DNA of 64,000 nt from Acidobacteriota bacterium (GTDB lineage Bacteria > Acidobacteriota > Holophagae > Holophagales > Holophagaceae), in the NCBI GenBank assembly GCA_021794095.1, contig JAJYRN010000001.1, positions 310,001-374,000 of the forward strand. The letters run 5' to 3'. Position 1 is the first letter of the stretch; each line of letters opens with the position of its first letter. The position numbers were made by a program, and so were the translations under genes. The notes under the pieces are model-generated. The model ran no database searches, was not told the DNA's origin, and was given only the letters and a program-made list of their open reading frames with translations. This document shows, piece by piece, positions 59,117 to 64,000 of the stretch.

Positions 59117-59884
59117 ATGCGCGACCCGGTCCGGATCGGTTCTCTGCTCCTGCTGGCGGGAGCCCTGCTTTTCAGCCAGAGCGCTTCCAACGGCATCAGC
59201 GGCGGCTACGTCGGCAGCAGCCGGTGGTTCACCGAGATGCGGGCATCGGCGGCCAACCGGGCGATGCTCCAGACCCTGGCCGGGCCCGGGCACTCCACCC
59301 GGACGGTCCCGCCGGGCTACGTGGAATTCGCCGGCCTGCTCGCCTTCCCCCAGGGCAATCCCTTCCCCGGCGGGCGCCTGCCCGATCTGCGCATCCGGTG
59401 CGCGAACCCCCAGGTAGACCCGGTTGAGCGGGCCCCCTTCCTGGACCGCACCGGAGGCTTCTACACGGTCCTGAAGCGCGGCCAGACCTACGTTTTCTCC
59501 TGGATGTACTACTTCGGCAGCAAGCAGGCCTTCCTGAGCCTGCGGGTGCCACCCGACGCCCCCTCCCCTTGGCGGAAGGTGCTGGTGGTGCCCACGGCGG
59601 CCCCGCGGCCGGCTTCCACGGCCACGGCCGCAGCCCCTCCCGCCCCAGCGGCAACACCCGCCCTCAGCCTGGCCGAGGCCAGCCGCTTCGACCTCTCCGG
59701 CTTCCCTCCCCAGCCCACCACCTTCGAGGAGCAGCAGGTGCAGGAGGCCATCCGCACGGCCACCACCTCGCCCCTGAAGGCCTTCGCCCACCGGAAGCTG
59801 GCAGCCTATTACGCCCACAAGGGCGATCCGGCCCGCGCCCGGGAGGAGGCCGCCAAGGCCGATTTCTGGAGCCAGCAGCCGTAA
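59117..59884 (+). CDS. secreted protein of unknown function
   Basis: A 255-residue exported protein with a signal peptide (about residues 1-23). The mature part has a WFTEMRASAANRAMLQTLAG helix, a beta-rich middle with GGFYTVLKRGQTYVFSWMYYF, an Ala/Pro linker and a short TPR-like C-terminal helix pair (LKAFAHRKLAAYYAHKGDPA). I recognise no family. It is divergent from serS and stands alone. Confidence 0.7.
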   Translation: MRDPVRIGSLLLLAGALLFSQSASNGISGGYVGSSRWFTEMRASAANRAMLQTLAGPGHSTRTVPPGYVEFAGLLAFPQGNPFPGGRLPDLRIRCANPQVDPVERAPFLDRTGGFYTVLKRGQTYVFSWMYYFGSKQAFLSLRVPPDAPSPWRKVLVVPTAAPRPASTATAAAPPAPAATPALSLAEASRFDLSGFPPQPTTFEEQQVQEAIRTATTSPLKAFAHRKLAAYYAHKGDPARAREEAAKADFWSQQP

Positions 59885-59892
59885 CCCGCACC

Positions 59893-59930
59893 CTCAGGAC
59901 TGCGACCACACGCCCCCGGGCACCTGCGCC
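59893..59930 (-). pseudogene. duplicated 3' end of the asparaginase gene
   Basis: CTCAGGACTGCGACCACAC at 59893-59911 is identical to 61960-61978, which is the 3' end of the asparaginase gene. Read on the minus strand it gives GGVWSQS and a stop, as in the real gene (DGVWSQS). The rest of the gene is absent here, so this is a duplicated tail or a trace of an insertion event. Confidence 0.5.
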
Positions 59931-59943
59931 CCCGCATCAAGGT

Positions 59944-59987
59944 TGTTCGAAGGAGGTTGGCGCAAGCACATCAGCCTCCTTCGAACA
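59944..59987. repeat. 13-bp inverted repeat between two secreted-protein genes
   Basis: TGTTCGAAGGAGG at 59944-59956 pairs perfectly with CCTCCTTCGAACA at 59975-59987 around an 18-base loop. It may be a terminator for the convergent genes or an element end. Confidence 0.5.
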
Positions 59988-60041
59988 TCCCACCAGCGGG
60001 GTCAGCAGCCCATGAAAGAACCATGGAGGGATCAAAGGCCC

Positions 60042-60656
60042 CTACAGCTTCATCAAGCTGAACGCCTTGCTATCTGAATCAATCCCCAAATAGTAGGTCT
60101 TATCAATGTTGGTCACATCTCCCCACATGGTGGAGGAGAGGAATGAGAAGGACCAGCTTTCGTTGTAGCCGACCCCCCCGGGAGACGATCCCACCTGGAA
60201 GGTGAAGTTCTGGACGCCATTCACCAGAGTGGGCTTGGCGCCCCACCCCACGCAGAGGGTGACGGGCTTGGTCGTGTCCAGTTGCAGGTTGGTGTAGTAG
60301 TCAATCGAGGTGGCCGCGAGCGTAGGTTCTGGGGAACCGGGCTGATTGTTCGCATTCGGGATCTGGGTCTGGGTGACCTCGCTCAAGCCGAACTCGCAAT
60401 CAAGGATCTGGAGCGTGATGGGATCCCGTTTCAGGACCATCCAGGGTTTCCCGGTCACCTGGAGCGCCCGGTCGCCGTAAATGTTAAGACTGTAGTAGCT
60501 GTTCGGGATGGACCCCTTCCAGAACTCGTAGGTTGCGGTGGGGTTGGTCGGCACCGTTGAGGTGCCCGTTGACGAGCCTGCGCCCCCGCAGGCGAGGGTG
60601 GAGAGAAGCAGCAGCGCGGCGAGAGCCGCGAGCCAATGGGTGGCCGGGCGTTCCAT
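60042..60656 (-). CDS. predicted lipoprotein, unknown function
   Basis: A 204-residue lipoprotein: the leader ends LLLLSTLACGGAG with the lipid cysteine near residue 23, followed by a Ser/Thr/Gly spacer. The remainder is beta-rich (ATYEFWKGSIPNSYYSLNIY, NFTFQVGSSPGGVGYNESWS). Codon use is slightly less G+C-rich than that of enzymes around it. It lies 21 bases after a second lipoprotein gene on the same strand, so they form a pair exported to the outer surface or outer membrane. Confidence 0.7.
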   Translation of the reverse strand: MERPATHWLAALAALLLLSTLACGGAGSSTGTSTVPTNPTATYEFWKGSIPNSYYSLNIYGDRALQVTGKPWMVLKRDPITLQILDCEFGLSEVTQTQIPNANNQPGSPEPTLAATSIDYYTNLQLDTTKPVTLCVGWGAKPTLVNGVQNFTFQVGSSPGGVGYNESWSFSFLSSTMWGDVTNIDKTYYLGIDSDSKAFSLMKL

Positions 60657-60677
60657 AGGGTCTCCTTCAGAGTGCGG

Positions 60678-61838
60678 CTAGAGGCTGTAGGCCATCAGGA
60701 CGGTGTCCTTGATGGACCAGATGTTGGTCTTGAAGTAGAGGATGTTCGCGCCCCCATCGGACTTGCAGTAGTTCGACAGGATGCCGCCAGACACGGGGTC
60801 CACCTGCTGGAAGTTGGGATTGTTGAACACCCAGAGGTACCCGCCGCCAAAATCCAGGCGGGTGGCTTGGCCGGCGGTGGTGAGCAGCGCGGGGGAGAGG
60901 GGGACCTGGGTGCTGGTGGCCGGATCGAATTTGACGATCACATGACTCACCTGCGCGGGAGAGGCGTAATTCCGGTCAATGGCGGCATAGAGATTCGTGC
61001 CGTCGCTGGCCAGTCCCTGGATGATGGGGATCTCTCCCGTGAGGCCTGCGGAAACCGGGATGGCCGCTTCGGCGAGCCCCGTGGCCAGGTTCACCCGGAA
61101 GACACCCTGCGGGAAGTTCCCGTTCACGTCAATGTATGTGCCCGAGGCCCAGAGCGCACCGTTGTGCCAGGCGATATCGGCGATGAACTGGATCCCATTC
61201 ACGGTGGTGCTGCCGGGAGCCATCGGCACCAGTGGGACATTGGTGGTGCTGAGGATCTGCCCACTCGACGGATCTATCTTGAACAAGGTGCCGTAGGTGG
61301 ATGAGAAATCAGTCTGGGTCCAGAGGTAGATGGAGGTCCCGTCCGTGGCGAGGGCCTTGAACATCGCGTTGGAAACCACCGCTCCCAAATTGAGTTGCTG
61401 GACCAGGGTGATGGGATTGCAATCGCTGGTGATGAAACTCCAGGAAAAGGGACTGGCCAAGGCGTTGCCTGCCAGATCCTTTATCCCCGTGCTGAGGGTC
61501 GCGGTGTAGGAGAGGCTGTTGCCCAGCTTCGTGGCTGGCGTGAAGGTGGCGGTGGTTCCCGCGATGGCGACCGTGCCCGGAATCGCGGTTCCCGCCTGGG
61601 TCAGCGAGAAGACGCTGGCAGGAGTTGTGGCCGTGATGTTCTCGCTGAAGGTGGCGCTGACCAGCGTATTGGCCGGCACGCCCGAAGCCAGGTTGGCGGG
61701 GCTCGTGCTGAGGACGGATGGGGGCGTGGTGTCCTGGGGGGAGGTTCCCGAACCCGAGCTGCTGGAGCCCCCACCTCCACAGGAGATCAGAAGAGCTGCT
61801 GCCAGGCAGCAGGTTAAAAACACCCGTGGACCCAACAT
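60678..61838 (-). CDS. lipoprotein with Big_5-like domain and beta-propeller-like repeats
   Basis: A 386-residue predicted lipoprotein. The lipobox is LLISCGGGG near residue 20. Residues ~38-140 are an Ig-like Big_5 domain with the typical PPSVLSTSPANLASGVP start, SATFSENI and YTATLSTGIKDLAGN. The rest (about 150-386) has repeated strands such as ATDGTSIYLWTQTDF, WHNGALWASGTY and GLASDGTNLYAAIDR, as in YVTN/NHL-type propellers. Likely surface-exposed and adhesive or sensing; function unknown. First gene of the lipoprotein pair. Confidence 0.8.
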   Translation of the reverse strand: MLGPRVFLTCCLAAALLISCGGGGSSSSGSGTSPQDTTPPSVLSTSPANLASGVPANTLVSATFSENITATTPASVFSLTQAGTAIPGTVAIAGTTATFTPATKLGNSLSYTATLSTGIKDLAGNALASPFSWSFITSDCNPITLVQQLNLGAVVSNAMFKALATDGTSIYLWTQTDFSSTYGTLFKIDPSSGQILSTTNVPLVPMAPGSTTVNGIQFIADIAWHNGALWASGTYIDVNGNFPQGVFRVNLATGLAEAAIPVSAGLTGEIPIIQGLASDGTNLYAAIDRNYASPAQVSHVIVKFDPATSTQVPLSPALLTTAGQATRLDFGGGYLWVFNNPNFQQVDPVSGGILSNYCKSDGGANILYFKTNIWSIKDTVLMAYSL

Positions 61839-61960
61839 GGGCGCTCCTATGATTATTTATTTATAGGCCCACTATAAGTCGTTCCCCCGACAAAGCAATC
61901 CCCGCCCGAACGCTCCTAGGCACCCCCGACCCAGAGCAGGGCGCCTCCAAAGGGTCACGC

Positions 61961-62971
61961 TCAGGACTGCGACCACACCCCGTCAGGCATGGGCTCCCCA
62001 GCCCAAGCGGTGGCGAACGCGTCGCGCACCTCCGCCACGCCGCCGCCCGCGCCCAGGATCAGCCCCAGCTTCGCCAGGGCCGCCCAGCGGGTGTGGAGCC
62101 CGCCGGAGACGGCGCCCGCGTTCAGCAGGGCCTGGCCCATCTCATAGGCGGAGAGGTCCACGCCGCCGGAAGGGCACTGGGAGGTGACCACCACGGGCAG
62201 CTGCCGCCGCTGGCAGTCCGCCAGCAGGGCCCGCAGGTCGGTGCGGCCCATGGGCAGGTTGCCGGCGCCGAAGGCCTGGATGAGCACGGCCCGGGCGCCC
62301 TCGGGCACGGGGCTCCAGACCATGCCCGGATGGGGCGTCAGGGTGTGGATGGCCAGATCCAGGGCATCGCCGACGCCTGCGGGTACCTGGCGCAGGAACT
62401 GGCCCACCTCGGGATGGAGCAGGATCTCCGCGCCGATCTCGGCCAGGGGCGCGAGGTTGGGGCTCTGGAAGGCTTCGAACTGGTGGACGCTCAGCTTGTC
62501 GGCGGCCACACCCCGGAGCCAGTGGGTGCCGAAGCAGATGCCGATTTCGGGGATCCCCCGGCAGGCCAGATCCACGGCGTTGACGAGGTTGCTGCGGGCG
62601 TCGCTGCGCACAAAGGCCAGGGGCCGCTGGCTGCCGGTGAGTACCACGGGCTTGCCCAGGTCCGGGAGCAGGAAACCCAGGCAGGCGGCCGTGAAGGCCA
62701 TGGTGTCCGTGCCGTGGATGATGACGAAGCCATCGTAGTCGCGCTCCGCCTGGCGCACCCGTTCGGCCAGGGCGAGGATATCCGCGGGCTCCACGCAGGA
62801 CGAGTCCTGGTTGAAGGGCACCTCCACCGCCAGCCTCGCCAGTTGGCCCAGTTCCGGCACCTGTTCCTGCAGGTGGTCCAGGAAGCGGCCCGGCGCCAGG
62901 GAAGCGGGTTCGCCGCTGGGCGTCATGCCCAGGGTGCCGCCGGTATGGAGGAGAAGAATGCTGCGTGTCAT
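61961..62971 (-). CDS. ansA: L-asparaginase, type I-like
   Basis: Hydrolyses asparagine to aspartate. 336 residues. The two catalytic threonine motifs are LLLHTGGTLGMTPSG at the start and VIIHGTDTMAFTAACL near residue 85, and VLTGSQRPLAFVRSDARSN follows. There is no signal peptide, so the enzyme is cytosolic (AnsA type). A copy of its last codons occurs 2 kb away at 59893. Confidence 0.92.
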   Translation of the reverse strand: MTRSILLLHTGGTLGMTPSGEPASLAPGRFLDHLQEQVPELGQLARLAVEVPFNQDSSCVEPADILALAERVRQAERDYDGFVIIHGTDTMAFTAACLGFLLPDLGKPVVLTGSQRPLAFVRSDARSNLVNAVDLACRGIPEIGICFGTHWLRGVAADKLSVHQFEAFQSPNLAPLAEIGAEILLHPEVGQFLRQVPAGVGDALDLAIHTLTPHPGMVWSPVPEGARAVLIQAFGAGNLPMGRTDLRALLADCQRRQLPVVVTSQCPSGGVDLSAYEMGQALLNAGAVSGGLHTRWAALAKLGLILGAGGGVAEVRDAFATAWAGEPMPDGVWSQS

Positions 62972-63006
62972 GGAGCCCCCGGCTCCACCCTAGCGAAAAC
63001 CCCCAC

Positions 63007-63855
63007 TCAGATCACCTCCAGCCCCAGCCTCCGCTCCACACCTTCCACCTTCCGGATCCGCGCGGCGCCCTGGCCACCGATGAGGAGCCGGCAGTCGGCC
63101 GGCAGCCGCGCCAGCAGGTCCAGCAGCAGGCGCCGCGCGGGTTCGCCGGAACTCTGCAGGGAAAGACTGAGGGCCACGCGATCCACCTTCAAGGCCTGGG
63201 CGGCGGCGGCGATGCTGGCCACCGGGAGATCCACCCCCAACAGCTCCGTGCGTGCGCCGCTGGCGGCGTAGACCAGGGCCGCCATGAGCAGGCCGAGACG
63301 GTGCCGCTCGCCTGGCAGGGTGGCCAGCAGGACCGCGCCCCGGCCGGGCAGGAGTGGACAGGCGAGCCGTTGTTCCCGCAGCAGATCCTCCAGCACTTCC
63401 GTGAGCAGGTGCTCGTGATGGATGCCAAGCCGGCCTTCGGCCCAGGCGATGCCCACCCGATCCAGCAGGGGCGAGACCACCTCCTGGAGGAAGGCTTTCC
63501 ACCCACGCCGCTGCTGGGCCTCCGACAACAGGCGCCGGAGGGCGGAGCTGTCCATGGCGCCCACGGCTCCGAGCAGGGGGTCGAGTTCGGCCCCGCCTTC
63601 GCGGTGGAGGAGCTGCCTCAGGGCCGCCTCGCCATAGCGGGCCACGGCGGAGGGCCGGTGCCCCGCCGCCACCGCCTCGGCCAGCAGACGCAGCCGGTGC
63701 AGATCCTCGGGCCGGTAGCGCCGATGGCCGGAGGGCAGCCGGATGGGCTCCGGAAACCCGTAGCGCCGCTCCCAGACCCGGATCACATCCGCCGAAAGCC
63801 CGGTTTCCGAGCAGAGATCGCCGATGCTCATCAGGCCCGCGTGCCCCTCCCCCAC
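63007..63855 (-). CDS. MerR-family regulator with cobalamin-binding domain (CarH/LitR-like)
   Basis: A ~282-residue regulator. The N-terminal MerR helix-turn-helix is MSIGDLCSETGLSADVIRVW and WERRYGFPEPIRLPSGHRRY. The middle helical bundle has the W-x9-EH motif (WAEGRLGIHHEH, about residue 150) typical of B12 photoreceptors, and the C-terminal Rossmann-like domain carries ERHRLG, the E-x-H-x2-G variant that coordinates cobalt. By analogy with CarH it may repress carotenoid or stress genes in the dark. The GTG at 63855 has AAGGAGG five bases upstream; ATG 63831 is an alternative. No carotenoid genes are in view. Confidence 0.85.
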   Translation of the reverse strand: MGEGHAGLMSIGDLCSETGLSADVIRVWERRYGFPEPIRLPSGHRRYRPEDLHRLRLLAEAVAAGHRPSAVARYGEAALRQLLHREGGAELDPLLGAVGAMDSSALRRLLSEAQQRRGWKAFLQEVVSPLLDRVGIAWAEGRLGIHHEHLLTEVLEDLLREQRLACPLLPGRGAVLLATLPGERHRLGLLMAALVYAASGARTELLGVDLPVASIAAAAQALKVDRVALSLSLQSSGEPARRLLLDLLARLPADCRLLIGGQGAARIRKVEGVERRLGLEVI

Positions 63856-63918
63856 ATCCACCTCCTTCGGCCCAGATTAGGAGGAGGGTGCAGGCGGGGC
63901 CACGTTATTTGAAGGGCA

Positions 63919-64000
63919 TCAGGCTCCCGTCACCACGGCGGCCTTCACTTCGTCGAAGCCATGCTCGCTGGTGCAATTCAGGACCACCGCGCACTGGCCC
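63919..64000 (-). CDS. 3' end of an unidentified gene (runs off right edge)
   Basis: An open frame on the minus strand entering from the right edge and ending in TGA at 63919-63921. The visible 26 residues read CAVVLNCTSEHGFDEVKAAV and a short tail. Composition and frame look coding, but too little is visible to name a family. Confidence 0.6.
   Translation of the reverse strand, partial: GQCAVVLNCTSEHGFDEVKAAVVTGA

Overview
The window is G+C-rich chromosomal DNA with dense, mostly one-gene-per-strand-switch bacterial coding. Gene content fits a Gram-negative, respiring heterotroph: a complex I gene block, lipoproteins, a periplasmic DsbD/TlpA thiol system, GmhA for heptose/LPS, c-type cytochrome and DedA. 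I infer an Acidobacteriota member of the Holophaga/Geothrix type from overall style and gene mix. No rRNA is present to prove it.

Layout. 1-2104 (minus): the end of a type II fatty-acid-like cluster (two ketosynthases, a hot-dog dehydratase, an ACP), resembling aryl-polyene-type loci and continuing off the left edge. 2242-9210: complex I genes nuoABCD, then MarR/YceI/CDGSH genes, then nuoE and nuoF, with an AT-rich island carrying a foreign ORF exactly between nuoE and nuoF; nuoG-N are not here. 9278-10863: a secreted protein and argF. 10973-13730: a C-protein-type restriction-modification cassette. 13956-20606: housekeeping and membrane genes (CBS protein, GDPD, prolyl aminopeptidase, EamA, HemW, GmhA, a membrane cytochrome P460-like protein). 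20829-22430: a group II intron whose reverse transcriptase gene has an internal deletion, next to a gene remnant. 22545-33878: ftsK, polysaccharide deacetylase, QueD-like, HD protein, DsbD facing TlpA, an Nth/BtuF-like fusion ORF, an unusual FolD and a Crp/Fnr regulator. 34048-39802: efp, tRNA-Val, aminotransferase, a LysR/YeiH divergent pair, gamma carbonic anhydrase, PseG-like transferase. 39926-43138: the translation block rplM-rpsI-rpsB-tsf-pyrH. 43145-59011: enoyl-CoA hydratase, GlcD-like oxidase, DedA, smpB, ribE, permease, DUF58, cdd, TPR protein, fmt-def, PpiD-like chaperone, ABC ATPase, serS with an AT-rich in-frame insert. 59117-64000: secreted and lipoprotein genes, asparaginase, a B12-type MerR regulator and the tail of one more gene.

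The most unusual material is small-scale: two low-G+C islands in core genes (nuoE/nuoF junction and inside serS), a ~93-nt two-hairpin intergenic repeat present twice with compensatory changes, short CTCGGGGGGC hairpins, an ~88-bp tandem array bounded by 16-bp direct repeats at the 3' ends of two convergent genes, an nth/BtuF-like ORF fused through a linker made of hairpin DNA, and a recurrent TAnnCT hexamer just upstream of many start codons that probably is this genome's -10 box.
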